From the NCBI RefSeq assembly GCF_004327335.1, contig NZ_QJUO01000014.1, positions 37,357-101,356 on the forward strand: 64,000 bases of DNA. The letters are read 5' to 3'. This document shows, piece by piece, positions 1 to 8,649 of the stretch; position 1 is the first letter of the stretch; every line of letters begins with the position of its first letter. Position numbers and translations under genes: made by a program. Origin of the DNA: Stutzerimonas kirkiae (GTDB lineage Bacteria; Pseudomonadota; Gammaproteobacteria; Pseudomonadales; Pseudomonadaceae). The notes below the pieces were generated by a model that saw nothing but the letters and a program-made list of their open reading frames with translations, did not search any database and had not been told where the DNA came from.

Positions 1-1605
1 ATGGGCCAGCGAGCCGTAGCCGAGCAGCGTCGGCATGAACTGGTAGCTCAGGCTGAGCAGGCCGGACGGGCTGAAGCTGTGCAGGCTCAGGTCATCCGAA
101 TCGTAGGCGCCATGCCGCCCCTGGCGCTGGGTCGCGGCGGTGCCGGTCACCGCCGCACCGCCGATCGGCGCATCGCGGGTGACCCAAGCATCCTTTTCCT
201 CGTAGGTGCCGCGTATACCGGCAGTCAAGTCCAGGCGCTCGGTCAGGTGCCATGTGCCCTGGGCGAACAGCGCATAACTGTCGGTATCGATATGCCCGTA
301 GCCGAAGCTGGTGACATTGGCCAGCGCACCGGGGGCCGTACCGTTCCAGACATCTGCCAGGGGGCCGTAGAAATTGTGCTGGCGGTTGTCCAGGTCCTGC
401 TTGAACCAGTAGGCGCCGAGCACATAGTCGAACGCCCCGCCGGTCGGCGACGCCAGGCGGATCTCCTGGGAATACTGCTTGTCGCGCACCCGCACACCGG
501 CGTTGATCGACGCCGAGACGTTCAGGCCGTCGTCGTTGCGCGGGGTGAAATCCCACCAGCGGTAGGCGGTGATGGAGGTCAGGGTGAAGTCATTGGGCAG
601 GGTCCAGTTGGCCTCCAGCGAGGTGCCGCCCTGGAACACCGTGACCTGCTGGTCCGAATCGAAATTGACCTTGCGGTCCTTGCCGTACACCAGGGTCGCG
701 CCCGCCGCCGCCGCCCGCTGCTCGTAGCGGTTGACACCGTTGATGGTCGGCCCGGTGCTGTGCAGGGTGAGGATGCCGTTGTTGGAGTCCTCCTCGTTGT
801 ACTCGCCGATCCAGCGCAGGTTGAAGGTTTCGCTCGGCTGCCACAGCAGTTGCCCACGGAAGCCCTGGCGCGCACCGCCGTTCAGGCTGTCGCCGTTGTA
901 GACGTTCTTCACATAGCCGTCATCGCGGGTGCGATAGGCCGACAGGCGCCCGGCCAGGGTCTCGCTGAGCGGGCCGGAGATGCTGCCCTTGGTCTGGAAA
1001 TAGCCATCCTCGCCGACCGAGGTCTCGATACTGCGCTCCGCCGTGAATGTCGGCTTGCGGGTGCTGATATTGAGCACCCCGGCGGTGGTGTTCTTGCCGA
1101 ACAGGGTGCCCTGGGGGCCGCGCAGCACGTCGATCTGCTCCACGTCGAGCAGGTCGAACACGGCCATGCCGGGGCGCCCCAGGTAGACGTTGTCCAGGTA
1201 CACGCCGACGCTGCCCTCCAGGCCATCGCTGGCCGGGTTGTTGCCCAGGCCACGGATAGCGATGCTCGACTGGCGCGCATGCACGTAGGCGACACTGGTG
1301 CTGGGCACCAGTTGCTGGATGTCCTGTACCCGATAGATGCGCTGGTTTTCCAGAACCTCCCCACCCAGCACGCTGATCGGCGTCGGTACGTCCTGGGCAC
1401 TCTCCTCGCGGCGACGGGCATTGACGGTCACCGTGCCGAGCGCGGTGTCGGCGTTCGCTCGCGCCAGTGCCGGGCCTTCGGTCTCGGCCCCATGGGCTTG
1501 CAGCGCCATGCTCAAGGTGCCCAGCAGTACGGCCCCGGCCAGCGGCTTCAAGGCTCGGGTCAGAGGGATTGGCCTGTTCACCGGCCAGGTGTCGATAACG
1601 TTCAT
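1..1605 (-). CDS. TonB-dependent outer-membrane receptor, 3' end beyond the window
   Basis: N-terminal 535 residues of a TonB-dependent receptor, an outer-membrane beta-barrel that imports scarce ligands using TonB energy. The start chosen (complement of 1603-1605) gives a signal peptide with a hydrophobic core ending near AQAHGAE, followed by a typical plug domain: DVPTPISVLGGEVLENQR, VYLDNVYLGRPG and DVLRGPQGTLFGKNTTAG are family hallmarks. Barrel strands follow and the frame stays open to base 1, so the last roughly 200 residues are missing only because the window ends. There is no N-terminal FecA-type signalling domain, so it is not expected to work with an ECF sigma factor. The divergent LysR gene and the binding protein behind it suggest regulated uptake of a small organic or sulfur-containing ligand; the ligand itself cannot be read from sequence. 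Confidence 0.93.
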   Translation of the reverse strand, partial: MNVIDTWPVNRPIPLTRALKPLAGAVLLGTLSMALQAHGAETEGPALARANADTALGTVTVNARRREESAQDVPTPISVLGGEVLENQRIYRVQDIQQLVPSTSVAYVHARQSSIAIRGLGNNPASDGLEGSVGVYLDNVYLGRPGMAVFDLLDVEQIDVLRGPQGTLFGKNTTAGVLNISTRKPTFTAERSIETSVGEDGYFQTKGSISGPLSETLAGRLSAYRTRDDGYVKNVYNGDSLNGGARQGFRGQLLWQPSETFNLRWIGEYNEEDSNNGILTLHSTGPTINGVNRYEQRAAAAGATLVYGKDRKVNFDSDQQVTVFQGGTSLEANWTLPNDFTLTSITAYRWWDFTPRNDDGLNVSASINAGVRVRDKQYSQEIRLASPTGGAFDYVLGAYWFKQDLDNRQHNFYGPLADVWNGTAPGALANVTSFGYGHIDTDSYALFAQGTWHLTERLDLTAGIRGTYEEKDAWVTRDAPIGGAAVTGTAATQRQGRHGAYDSDDLSLHSFSPSGLLSLSYQFMPTLLGYGSLAH

Positions 1606-1794
1606 GCAATGTTCCTGAATAGTCGCGACGAGCGTTTCCGTATGGCGGAGGCGAATCGGCGTTGCGGGTTGGCTTATATACCCAGCGAGAATATTTATAT
1701 TCGATAACTGAGCTTTTAGTCATATGAGATTGCATTTATAAATAGCCCATCCCCGTGCAGCAATTGCATTCGATCGAAAGTTGCCATGTAGAAA
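1606..1794. promoter_or_regulatory. Divergent control region between TonB receptor and LysR gene
   Basis: 189 bases between divergent starts, clearly richer in A+T than the flanking genes. It contains a perfect inverted repeat GAATAT-TT-ATATTC at 1689-1702 and a second AT palindrome ATTTATAAAT near 1734-1743. Divergent LysR regulators commonly bind such sites between themselves and their target, so these are operator candidates; no experimental support is available from sequence. Confidence 0.45.
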
Positions 1795-2748
1795 ATGCAT
1801 ATAGACCTCCGCCAGCTCCGCCACTTCGTCGCCCTGATCGAGCACCGCAGCTTCGTCGCCGCGGCCGACGCGGTGAACCTTTCGCAATCTGCCTTCAGCC
1901 GCAGCATCCAGGCCCTGGAGCACAGCGCCGGCTACCAGTTGGTCGACCGCGCCAGCAAGCAACTGCCGCCGACCAAGCAGGGCCTGGTGGTGCTCGAGCA
2001 CGCCCGCAGGCTGCTGCGCAGCGCCCATGACCTGAGCCTGGAGATCGACCGCTTCAATGGCGAGGAAAGCGGCGAACTGCTGTTCGGTTGCGGGCCGGCC
2101 CCCGCCGCGCAACTGATCCCGCGCGCCATCGCACGCTTCATCGGCGACTACCCGAAGGCCCATGTGCGTTTCCTGGTGGACAACTGGCAGGAACTGGACA
2201 AGCGCCTGACCAACGAGGAGATCGAATTCTTCGTTGCCGATACCCGGCATTTCGAAGCCAACCCGGACTACCGGATTATTCGCCTCAGGCCACAGAAGTG
2301 GTACTTCTGCTGCCGCAGCGGGCACCCGCTGGCCGCCGCGGAGGAAGTCAGTTGCGAGCAAGTGTTCAGCTACCCGCTGGCCACCACCTTCCGCCCGCCG
2401 AACATTCGCAAGGTGCTGGTGGACTACAGCCGCCGGCGGGATTTCACCCCGGCGGTGGAATGCGAGCACGGGCATGCCCTGCTCAATGTGGTGCGCCACT
2501 CCGACGCCATCGGCATCGCCAACCCGGTCAATCTGGAGGAATACCTGCTCAAGGACGAGCTGAAGATCCTGCAGGTGCACGACCTGCCGGGGCACCTGGA
2601 AGAACTCAATACCCGCTATGGCATCGTCAGCCGGGTCAACCGCAGCTTGTCGCCGCTGGCTCGCGCCATGTCCGAGCAGATCGAGCGCAGCGATACCCAG
2701 CTCGCCGACCAGCTCGCCGGGCTTTCGCTCAGCCGGCTCGGCGTCTGA
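1795..2748 (+). CDS. LysR-type transcriptional regulator
   Basis: 317-residue LysR-family activator/repressor. The N-terminal winged helix-turn-helix is unmistakable (LRQLRHFVALIEHRSFVAAA, then AVNLSQSAFSRSIQALE), followed by the periplasmic-binding-like effector domain from about residue 90. Length is typical for the family. It is divergent from the TonB receptor and 96 bases upstream of a co-oriented solute-binding protein, so the simplest reading is that it senses the imported ligand or a metabolite of it and controls both neighbours. The arrangement recalls the sulfate-ester loci of pseudomonads (LysR SftR beside receptor SftP), but nothing in the protein proves that substrate. Confidence 0.92.
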   Translation: MHIDLRQLRHFVALIEHRSFVAAADAVNLSQSAFSRSIQALEHSAGYQLVDRASKQLPPTKQGLVVLEHARRLLRSAHDLSLEIDRFNGEESGELLFGCGPAPAAQLIPRAIARFIGDYPKAHVRFLVDNWQELDKRLTNEEIEFFVADTRHFEANPDYRIIRLRPQKWYFCCRSGHPLAAAEEVSCEQVFSYPLATTFRPPNIRKVLVDYSRRRDFTPAVECEHGHALLNVVRHSDAIGIANPVNLEEYLLKDELKILQVHDLPGHLEELNTRYGIVSRVNRSLSPLARAMSEQIERSDTQLADQLAGLSLSRLGV

Positions 2749-2844
2749 TTGCACGCCATGCATATCGTCTATGCCTGCATTGCGCTTGCCGTCCGCGGCA
2801 TTGCTGCCTGAAATAGGCGCCCCGATCCTCACCCGGAGTCCGCC

Positions 2845-3903
2845 ATGCCATGCCTCTTGAAACTGCTGGCCAGCGCCATGCTGGCCGTTACCGCCAGCCT
2901 GGCACTGGCTGCCGGGCAACCGGCCAGCATCCGCATCGGCAGCCCGGACCAGAGTGCCGGCAACAAGCCGTTCATCGCCGGCCCGCTGGGACTGGCGCAT
3001 ATCCACCAGCAATTGGAGCAGGCGTTCGCCGCCGATGGCGTGAAGATCGAATGGCACTTTTTCAAGGGCGCCGGCCCGGCGGTCAACGAAGCCTTCGCCA
3101 ACCGCCAGTTGGATATCGCCTACCTCGGCGACCTGGCCGCCATCATCGGCCGCGCCAGTGGCCTGGAGACCCGCGTACTGCTCGGCTCACGTGGCGCCAA
3201 CATGTACCTGGCGGCCACCCCGGAGTCATCCATCGAGGGCCTGGAAGACCTCAAGGGCAAGCGTATTTCCGTGTACCGGGGCACGGCGGACCAACTTTCC
3301 TTCGCCCGCGTACTGGCCAGCGCCGGCCTCAAGGAACGCGACCTGCGCATCGTCAGCCTGGACTGGAGCGCCGCCCGCGCCGCTCTCGCCGCCCGCCAGA
3401 TCGATGCCGCCTGGTCCGGCATGGGCATCCTCGCCCTCGAAGCCCAGGGCATCGAGTTCCCCTTCGGCACCAAGCAGTTGCCGGTGACCTCCACCACCCA
3501 GGGCGCCCTGCTGGCCAGCGCCGACTTCATCCAGCGCTACCCTCAAGCCACGCAGAAGCTGGTGGATATCCTGGTGGGCAATGCGGCCTGGATCAGCGAT
3601 GCGCGGAACCAGGATGAATATATCGACCTGCTGGCCAGCCAGAGCAGCATTCCCGCAGCGCTGTTCACCCGCGAGTTCCAGGGCGACGACCTCGTCCTGC
3701 GCAACTCGCCCCGGCTCGACGACTTCCTGCGCGCCAGCTTCCAGGACAGTGGCGAGCAGGCCCGCGCCCTGGGCCTGACCCGCCGCCCGGTGGAGATCGA
3801 CGCCTGGTTCGAACCGAGCTTCGTCGAGAACGCCATCGTGCGCCAGGGGTTGCAGCTACTCTGGCCACGCTATGACCACGACGGCGAGCCCGCTACCGAT
3901 TGA
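2845..3903 (+). CDS. ABC-type nitrate/sulfonate/taurine-family substrate-binding protein
   Basis: 352-residue periplasmic solute-binding protein. Residues 1-23 form a clean signal peptide (hydrophobic core, cleavage after LALA). The mature protein shows the SsuA/TauA-like fold pattern: IRIGSPDQSAGNKPF at the start, IEWHFFKGAGPAVNEAFANR (ligand-pocket region) and DIAYLGDLAAIIGRASG. Partners would normally be a membrane permease and an ATPase, but neither follows: the next gene is an unrelated SIMPL protein. It is therefore an orphan binding protein that must borrow a transporter or act with the TonB receptor regulon. A sulfonate or sulfate-ester ligand is plausible from the family but unproven. 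Confidence 0.9.
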   Translation: MPCLLKLLASAMLAVTASLALAAGQPASIRIGSPDQSAGNKPFIAGPLGLAHIHQQLEQAFAADGVKIEWHFFKGAGPAVNEAFANRQLDIAYLGDLAAIIGRASGLETRVLLGSRGANMYLAATPESSIEGLEDLKGKRISVYRGTADQLSFARVLASAGLKERDLRIVSLDWSAARAALAARQIDAAWSGMGILALEAQGIEFPFGTKQLPVTSTTQGALLASADFIQRYPQATQKLVDILVGNAAWISDARNQDEYIDLLASQSSIPAALFTREFQGDDLVLRNSPRLDDFLRASFQDSGEQARALGLTRRPVEIDAWFEPSFVENAIVRQGLQLLWPRYDHDGEPATD

Positions 3904-3939
3904 GTCGCCCGCGGGCCAGTCGCAGGGCACTGAAGGCGT

Positions 3940-4033
3940 CGACAAAAGCACTGAGGCTGGACGTAGAAGCGTTCCGTTCGGGCAGAAAACAGACTGTTTT
4001 CGTCCAGCCTCCAGCGCTTTTATCGGTTCTTTG
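3940..4033. repeat. Dispersed palindromic repeat, copy A
   Basis: Imperfect long hairpin located about 40 bases after the binding-protein stop codon. Left arm AAAAGCACTGAGGCTGGACG (3944-3963) pairs with right arm CGTCCAGCCTCCAGCGCTTT (from 4001), followed by the tail TATCGGTTCTTT. Related copies occur near 23.35, 37.0, 43.95, 49.0 and 53.3 kb, always between genes and always downstream of at least one stop codon. Confidence 0.8.
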
Positions 4034-4108
4034 AGCACAACCATGCGCTTGTCGGATAAGCGCGGATACGGGTAACGTGCCCCGACCATTTCCACTGGAG
4101 CACGCTCA

Positions 4109-4828
4109 ATGGCACAGCGAGACAGAATCGCCGCCCTGATCCTCGGCGCCTTCCTTTGCCTGGGCCTGGTCATCCTCGGCCAGCAATTGGGCTCCGCGGC
4201 GATCCGCTTCAAGGAATACGACCGGTCGGTCACCGTCAAGGGCCTGTCCGAGCACGAATACCCGGCCGATATCGTCATCTGGCCGATCCAGTTCACCGTG
4301 ACCAGCAACGACCTGGAAGACCTCTACAACCGCATCGAGCAGGACAGCGCCAAGATCGGCGCCTTCCTGCTGGCAAGAGGCATCCTGGCGAGCGAGATCA
4401 CTCCCGCCATCCCCGATATCAGCGACCGTTCCGCACAGCGCTACTCCAGCAGCGACGGTGCCGAGTTCCGCTATATCGCCGTGCAGTCGCTGACGCTGTA
4501 CTCCTCGCGCATCGACGAGGTACGCAGCGTCATGAACGGCCTGATGGAGCTGGGCAAGCAGGGCATCACCTTCGGCAGCGGCGACTACCAGGCGCGCCCG
4601 CAATACCTGTTCACCCGCCTGAACGAGGTCAAGCCGAAGATGATCGAGGAAGCCACGCGCCAGGCCCGCGAAGTCGCGCAGAAGTTCGCCGAGGACTCCG
4701 CGAGCAAGCTGGGCAAGATCCGCAAGGCCTCCCAGGGCCAGTTCAGCATCGACGACCGCGATGCCAACAACCCGCATATCAAGCAGGTGCGGGTGGTATC
4801 GACGGTGGAATACTACCTGTCGGACTGA
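4109..4828 (+). CDS. SIMPL domain-containing protein (DUF541)
   Basis: 239 residues. One N-terminal hydrophobic segment (about residues 9-28) acts as signal anchor or uncleaved signal, placing the rest in the periplasm. The remainder is a SIMPL/DUF541 domain: the SVTVKGLSEHEYPADIVIW opening, the long amphipathic helix EATRQAREVAQKFAEDSASK and the final VRVVSTVEYYL strand are typical. Members of this family are periplasmic or surface proteins of unclear biochemical role, some linked to oxidative stress tolerance. The gene is preceded by palindrome copy A and ends two bases before a heptamer array, so it looks like its own transcription unit. Confidence 0.88.
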   Translation: MAQRDRIAALILGAFLCLGLVILGQQLGSAAIRFKEYDRSVTVKGLSEHEYPADIVIWPIQFTVTSNDLEDLYNRIEQDSAKIGAFLLARGILASEITPAIPDISDRSAQRYSSSDGAEFRYIAVQSLTLYSSRIDEVRSVMNGLMELGKQGITFGSGDYQARPQYLFTRLNEVKPKMIEEATRQAREVAQKFAEDSASKLGKIRKASQGQFSIDDRDANNPHIKQVRVVSTVEYYLSD

Positions 4829-4905
4829 AGCGGCAAGCGGCAAGCGGCAAGCGGCAAGCGGCAAGCGGCAAGCGGCAAGCGGCAAGCGGCAAGCGGCAAG
4901 CGGCA
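4829..4905 (+). repeat. Heptamer tandem array (CGGCAAG), about 10.7 copies
   Basis: Ten perfect tandem copies of the 7-base unit CGGCAAG from 4831 to 4900 plus a partial copy, starting directly after the SIMPL stop codon (4826-4828). A second array of the same unit lies after the stop codon at 8641-8643. The unit is not a multiple of three and the array is outside coding sequence. The perfect repetition suggests recent slippage-driven expansion. Confidence 0.97.
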
Positions 4906-5013
4906 TCAATGTGCGAGGCGGGGCAAAACCCGGTCAAGCGTTTCTTTGATGAAATCTCGCGGAAAGCGGTCTTGTAGGGTACGCCCTGGCGACAGTTGAT
5001 TCGCGCCGTGGCA

Positions 5014-5637
5014 CTAGCGCAACTCGCTGAACGCCAGGCGGATGCCGAGGCCGATCAGCAGCGCGCCGGTCAGGCGGTCGAACCAGTGCCCCAGGCGGGC
5101 GAAACCGTTGCGCACCCCGGGGCGGCTGAACAGCCAGGCCACCAGGCAGAACCACAGGCCTGTCGCGGTCGCCAGGTACAGGCCGTAACCGAGCTGGATC
5201 GCCAGCGGCGTGTGCGGGTCGATCACCACGGTGAACAGCGACAGGAAGAACAGCGTCGCCTTGGGGTTCAGCCCGTTGGTGACGAAACCGGTCACGAAGG
5301 CCTTGCGCGGTGACTGCCGCGCCCCCTGCGACGCATCGACCCGCAGTGCCATCGGCCTGGCGCGCAGGGCCGAGAAGCCCAGGTACAGCAGATAGGCCGC
5401 CGCCAGCCACTTGAACAGGTTGAACAACAGGATCGACTGCGACACGATCAGCCCGATACCCAGCAGCGAATAGACGACATGCACCAGGATGCCGCTGCCC
5501 ACGCCGAACGCCGTCCAGGTGCCGGCACTGCGGCCCCGGCTCACGCTTTCACGCACCACCACGGCAAAATCCGGCCCGGGGCTGGCCACCGCCAGCAAAT
5601 GAACCAGTGCCACCGTGAGGAACTCCATCCAGTACAT
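5014..5637 (-). CDS. LysE/RhtB family amino-acid exporter
   Basis: 207-residue inner-membrane exporter of the LysE/RhtB family, predicted to have about six transmembrane helices. Family hallmarks: LLAVASPGPDFAVVVRESVS near the N terminus (the conserved helix-1 SPGP motif) and FVTGFVTNGLNPKATLFFL in the middle. These proteins expel excess amino acids such as homoserine, threonine or lysine, or related metabolites. The start lies only 50 bases from the divergently transcribed hydroxyacid dehydrogenase, so the two promoters overlap. Substrate is not predictable from this sequence. Confidence 0.92.
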   Translation of the reverse strand: MYWMEFLTVALVHLLAVASPGPDFAVVVRESVSRGRSAGTWTAFGVGSGILVHVVYSLLGIGLIVSQSILLFNLFKWLAAAYLLYLGFSALRARPMALRVDASQGARQSPRKAFVTGFVTNGLNPKATLFFLSLFTVVIDPHTPLAIQLGYGLYLATATGLWFCLVAWLFSRPGVRNGFARLGHWFDRLTGALLIGLGIRLAFSELR

Positions 5638-5687
5638 TGCATACTCCCCGTTGACCCATCATTCCGATGAACTGCCAGAGACCCGCC

Positions 5688-6650
5688 ATGAGCAGACGCC
5701 GCGCCGTATTTCTCGACCTGGAACCCCTCGACCAGCAGGACCTGGACCTCGCGCCCCTGCGCTCGGCGTTCGATGAACTCGAATGCCACCCCGGCAGCGC
5801 CCCCGGGCAGGTTGCCGAACGCCTGCGGGGGGCGCAGGTCGCCATCAGCAACAAGGTGCCGCTGGACGCCGCGACCCTGGCCCGCTGCCCGGAACTGGAG
5901 CTGATCCTGGTGGCCGCCACCGGCGTCAACAATATCGACCTGCAAGCCGCACGGCGGCAAGGCATCGTCGTCTGCAACTGCCAGGGCTACGGCACCGCGA
6001 CGGTCGCCCAGCACACCCTGGCCCTGCTGCTGGCGCTGGCCACCCGCCTGGCCGACTACAACGCCGCGGTACAGGCCGGGCACTGGCAGCGCAGCGCGCA
6101 ATTCTGCCTGCTGGACTACCCTATCGTCGAGTTGCAAGGCAAGGTGCTCGGGCTGCTCGGTCACGGCGAGCTGGGCAGCGCGGTGGCGCGCCTGGCCGAA
6201 GCGCTGGGCATGCGCGTGCTGATCGGCAACCTGCCAGGCCGCCCCGGGCGCACCGACCGCCTGGCGCTGGAGGAACTGCTGCCACAGGTGGATGCGCTGA
6301 CCCTGCACTGCCCGCTCACCGAGCAGACCCGCGACCTGATCGGCGCCGGCGAGCTGCGCCTGATGAGACCCGGCGCCTTCCTGATCAACACCGCCCGTGG
6401 CGGGCTGGTGAACGAACAGGCCCTGGCCGACGCCCTGCGCGCGGGCCACCTGGGCGGCGCCGCCACGGACGTGCTCAGCCAGGAGCCGCCCCGCGACGGC
6501 AACCCCCTGCTGGCGGCGGACATCCCGCGCCTGCTGATCACCCCGCACAGCGCCTGGGGCAGCCGCGAAGCGCGGCAGCGCATCGTCATGCAACTGGTGG
6601 AAAACGCCGAGGCGTACTTCGCCGGGGTGCCACGACGCCAGGTTGGCTGA
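5688..6650 (+). CDS. D-2-hydroxyacid dehydrogenase (hydroxypyruvate/glycerate reductase type)
   Basis: 320-residue NAD(P)-dependent reductase interconverting 2-oxoacids and D-2-hydroxyacids in the cytoplasm. The nucleotide fold carries GLLGHGELGSAVARLAEALG (the GxGxxG loop written GHGELG), and the catalytic residues are present: Arg in INTARGGLVNE, Glu in TDVLSQEPP, His in ITPHSAWGS. I start at the second methionine (MSRRRAVF), where family similarity begins; an upstream ATG at 5667 would add seven residues. Closest in character to hydroxypyruvate/glycerate dehydrogenases. It is divergent from the LysE exporter. Confidence 0.9.
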   Translation: MSRRRAVFLDLEPLDQQDLDLAPLRSAFDELECHPGSAPGQVAERLRGAQVAISNKVPLDAATLARCPELELILVAATGVNNIDLQAARRQGIVVCNCQGYGTATVAQHTLALLLALATRLADYNAAVQAGHWQRSAQFCLLDYPIVELQGKVLGLLGHGELGSAVARLAEALGMRVLIGNLPGRPGRTDRLALEELLPQVDALTLHCPLTEQTRDLIGAGELRLMRPGAFLINTARGGLVNEQALADALRAGHLGGAATDVLSQEPPRDGNPLLAADIPRLLITPHSAWGSREARQRIVMQLVENAEAYFAGVPRRQVG

Positions 6651-6770
6651 TATCGCAACGCCCGCCCCTGGGGTCGGGCCAACGCTCAAGTGTCGCGATG
6701 GATGGCGACGGCGCACTCTACGCCGATGTGGCGAGGCTTCATGCGATTGCCCCGCCGGTACTTGCTACGA

Positions 6771-6802
6771 AGCGCCAACAGCCCCTAAGCTCGGCGCTTT
6801 TT
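6771..6802 (+). terminator. Hairpin plus T-run before rsmC
   Basis: AGCGCC at 6771-6776 pairs with GGCGCT at 6793-6798, followed by TTTTT ending at 6802. It lies 120 bases after the dehydrogenase stop and directly ahead of the rsmC ribosome-binding site (GAGGAAG), so it may terminate the upstream transcript. The 16-base loop makes it weak. Confidence 0.4.
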
Positions 6803-6813
6803 GAGGAAGCCCC

Positions 6814-7815
6814 ATGGACCCGCGAAGCGAAGTCCTGCTGCGCCAGGCCGGACTGTTCACCGGCGATCTGCTGCTGGCCGGCCTGCCCGCCGATGACCTG
6901 CTCGCGGAGCTGCCACGGGCATGGGGCTGGAGCTGGCACGCCGGGGAGCACCAGCACCTGCTGGCACGCTTCGGCGAACGCTGCAGCTTCGATGTGCAGG
7001 CACCGCCGGCGGCGTTCGACAGTGCCGTATTGTTCCTGCCGAAATCCCGCGAACTGACCGACTACCTGCTACAGGCGCTGGCCAGCCGCCTGGCCGGCAA
7101 GCCGCTCTACCTGGTCGGCGAGAAACGCGCCGGTATCGAACGCGCCGCCAGGCAGCTCGCAGCGTTCGGCAAACCCCGCAAGCTCGATAGCGCTCGCCAC
7201 TGCCAACTCTGGCGAGTCGACGTGCTGGACGCACCCGACACCCCGGTACTGAACGACCTGGCCCGCCACTTCACCCTGGAACTGAGCGACGGCCCGCTGC
7301 AGGTCACCAGCCTGCCCGGCGTATTCAGCCATGGCCGCCTCGACCTTGGCAGTGCCCTGTTGCTCGAACACCTGGACGGTCTGCCGGCCGGACCGCTGCT
7401 GGACTTCGGTTGCGGCGCCGGGGTCATTGGCGCGGCCCTGAAACGCCGCTATCCAGCCAGCCCGGTGATCCTGCTCGATGTCGACGCCTTCGCCCTCGCC
7501 AGCAGCCGCCTGACCCTGGCGGCCAATCGCCTCGAAGCGCAGTCGATCGCGGCGGACAGCATCCACGCGGCCCCCGTGGGGCTGGCCGCGATCGTCAGCA
7601 ACCCGCCCTTCCACCAGGGCGTGCACACCGACTACCAGGCCAGCGAAACGCTGCTGCGGCATGCCAGGGAACACCTGGCGACGAACGGAGAGCTGCGCCT
7701 GGTGGCCAATAGCTTCCTGCGCTACCCGCCACTGATCGAGCGACACCTGGGGCACTGCCAGACCCTCGCCAGCGGCCAGGGTTTCAGTCTCTACCGCGCG
7801 GCAATACGCCAATGA
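6814..7815 (+). CDS. rsmC: 16S rRNA m2G1207 methyltransferase RsmC
   Basis: 333 residues with the two-lobed RsmC architecture: a degenerate N-terminal methyltransferase-like half and a catalytic C-terminal half. The SAM-binding loop [17 protein letters not shown] lies near residues 195-211 and the substrate-amine motif NPPF is at 263-266, as in guanine N2 methyltransferases. RsmC uses S-adenosylmethionine to methylate G1207 of 16S rRNA in the small subunit. The start is preceded by GAGGAAG. It stands alone between the dehydrogenase and the manganese riboswitch. Confidence 0.9.
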   Translation: MDPRSEVLLRQAGLFTGDLLLAGLPADDLLAELPRAWGWSWHAGEHQHLLARFGERCSFDVQAPPAAFDSAVLFLPKSRELTDYLLQALASRLAGKPLYLVGEKRAGIERAARQLAAFGKPRKLDSARHCQLWRVDVLDAPDTPVLNDLARHFTLELSDGPLQVTSLPGVFSHGRLDLGSALLLEHLDGLPAGPLLDFGCGAGVIGAALKRRYPASPVILLDVDAFALASSRLTLAANRLEAQSIAADSIHAAPVGLAAIVSNPPFHQGVHTDYQASETLLRHAREHLATNGELRLVANSFLRYPPLIERHLGHCQTLASGQGFSLYRAAIRQ

Positions 7816-7867
7816 CCCCGGCCTGACAAGGCTTGCACAAGGCGCTCCGCTTCGGCACACTCGCCCG

Positions 7868-7993
7868 CGTCCTGGGGGAGTAGTCTCCGGTGAGTCCCGC
7901 TCACCTGGCATGCATCAACACGCTTGGTCGGCAGACCATGGTGCATGCAACCGGTACCGGCCCGATTCCAGCCCGTACCCGGTCTGACAAGAC
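7868..7993 (+). promoter_or_regulatory. yybP-ykoY manganese riboswitch
   Basis: Leader upstream of a GDT1-type Mn exporter gene. The conserved 5' element GGGGGAGTAG (7874-7883) is followed by a local hairpin (CCGGTGAG...CTCACC), then the second conserved element in the stem GCATGCATCAACA ... GGTGCATGC with inner hairpin TTGGTC/GACCAT, and the closing TGACAAGACC (7985-7993 region). These are the signature segments of the yybP-ykoY family, whose members bind Mn2+. Gene context (manganese exporter) agrees with the family's known targets. Confidence 0.82.
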
Positions 7994-8041
7994 CCATGAC
8001 ATGAACGACTGACCCGGGGCGGGCAGGCGTGCATGTCATGG
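7993..8041 (+). promoter_or_regulatory. Probable riboswitch expression-platform stem
   Basis: Perfect inverted repeat CCATGACATG (7993-8002) / CATGTCATGG (8032-8041) directly after the aptamer, enclosing a GC-rich segment. It shares bases with the aptamer's 3' edge (GACC/CATG), so aptamer closure and this stem may compete. No T-run follows, which favours translational rather than termination control. Inference from position and pairing. Confidence 0.5.
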
Positions 8042-8073
8042 TGAGTAGTCGACCCGCCCTCCAGGAAAGCCGT

Positions 8074-8643
8074 TTGGAATCCTTCTTCATACCCACCCTG
8101 ATCGTTGCCCTCGCCGAAATAGGCGACAAGACCCAGTTACTGGCCTTGTTGCTGGCCGCCCGCTACCGCCGCCCCTGGCCCATCATCTGGGGCATCGTGG
8201 TCGCGACCCTGGCCAATCATTTCGCGGCAGGTGCGATCGGCAACTGGATATCCAACACCCTTTCACCGGTCACGCTACGCTGGCTGCTGGCCGGCGCCTT
8301 CATTGCCGTTGCGCTGTGGACACTGATACCGGACAAGCTGAATGAAGACGAGACACCCGCCTCTCGCTACGGACCGTTCATCGCGACCCTGGTGGCATTC
8401 TTCCTGGCGGAAATGGGCGACAAGACACAGATCGCCACCGTCATGCTGGCAGCCCGGTATCCGGATTTCGTACTGGTGATCCTGGGCACCACCGTCGGCA
8501 TGCTACTGGCCAATGTGCCGGTGGTGCTGGCCGGCAATTTCGCCGCCGAACGCCTGCCGCTGACACTGATCCGCCGCCTGGCAGCGGCCGCCTTCATGGC
8601 ACTGGCGGCCTATGCGGCCTATGAGGCGCTCAGCCTTGGCTGA
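8074..8643 (+). CDS. Manganese exporter, GDT1/TMEM165 (UPF0016) family
   Basis: 189-residue inner-membrane protein with six predicted helices arranged as two homologous halves, each carrying the family motif E-x-G-D-K-T: IVALAEIGDKTQLLAL and FFLAEMGDKTQIATV. UPF0016 proteins export Mn2+ (and are relatives of yeast Gdt1 and human TMEM165). I place the start at TTG 8074 because AGGAAAG lies just upstream and the protein then begins at the family's usual first residues (ESFFIPTLIVALAEIG); the in-frame ATG at 8029 falls inside the riboswitch platform stem. The Mn riboswitch upstream predicts induction by excess manganese. Confidence 0.92.
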   Translation: MESFFIPTLIVALAEIGDKTQLLALLLAARYRRPWPIIWGIVVATLANHFAAGAIGNWISNTLSPVTLRWLLAGAFIAVALWTLIPDKLNEDETPASRYGPFIATLVAFFLAEMGDKTQIATVMLAARYPDFVLVILGTTVGMLLANVPVVLAGNFAAERLPLTLIRRLAAAAFMALAAYAAYEALSLG

Positions 8644-8649
8644 GCGTAG

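Noticed and set aside
1..1707. Long plus-strand open frame of 568 codons
   Set aside because: It is antisense to a clear TonB-dependent receptor with signal peptide and plug motifs; the plus-strand translation is Arg/Gly/Ala-rich with no domain. It is a GC-bias shadow.
4829..4905. CRISPR-like or coding repeat
   Set aside because: Units are only seven bases, contiguous and without spacers, and start after a stop codon; this is a simple tandem array.
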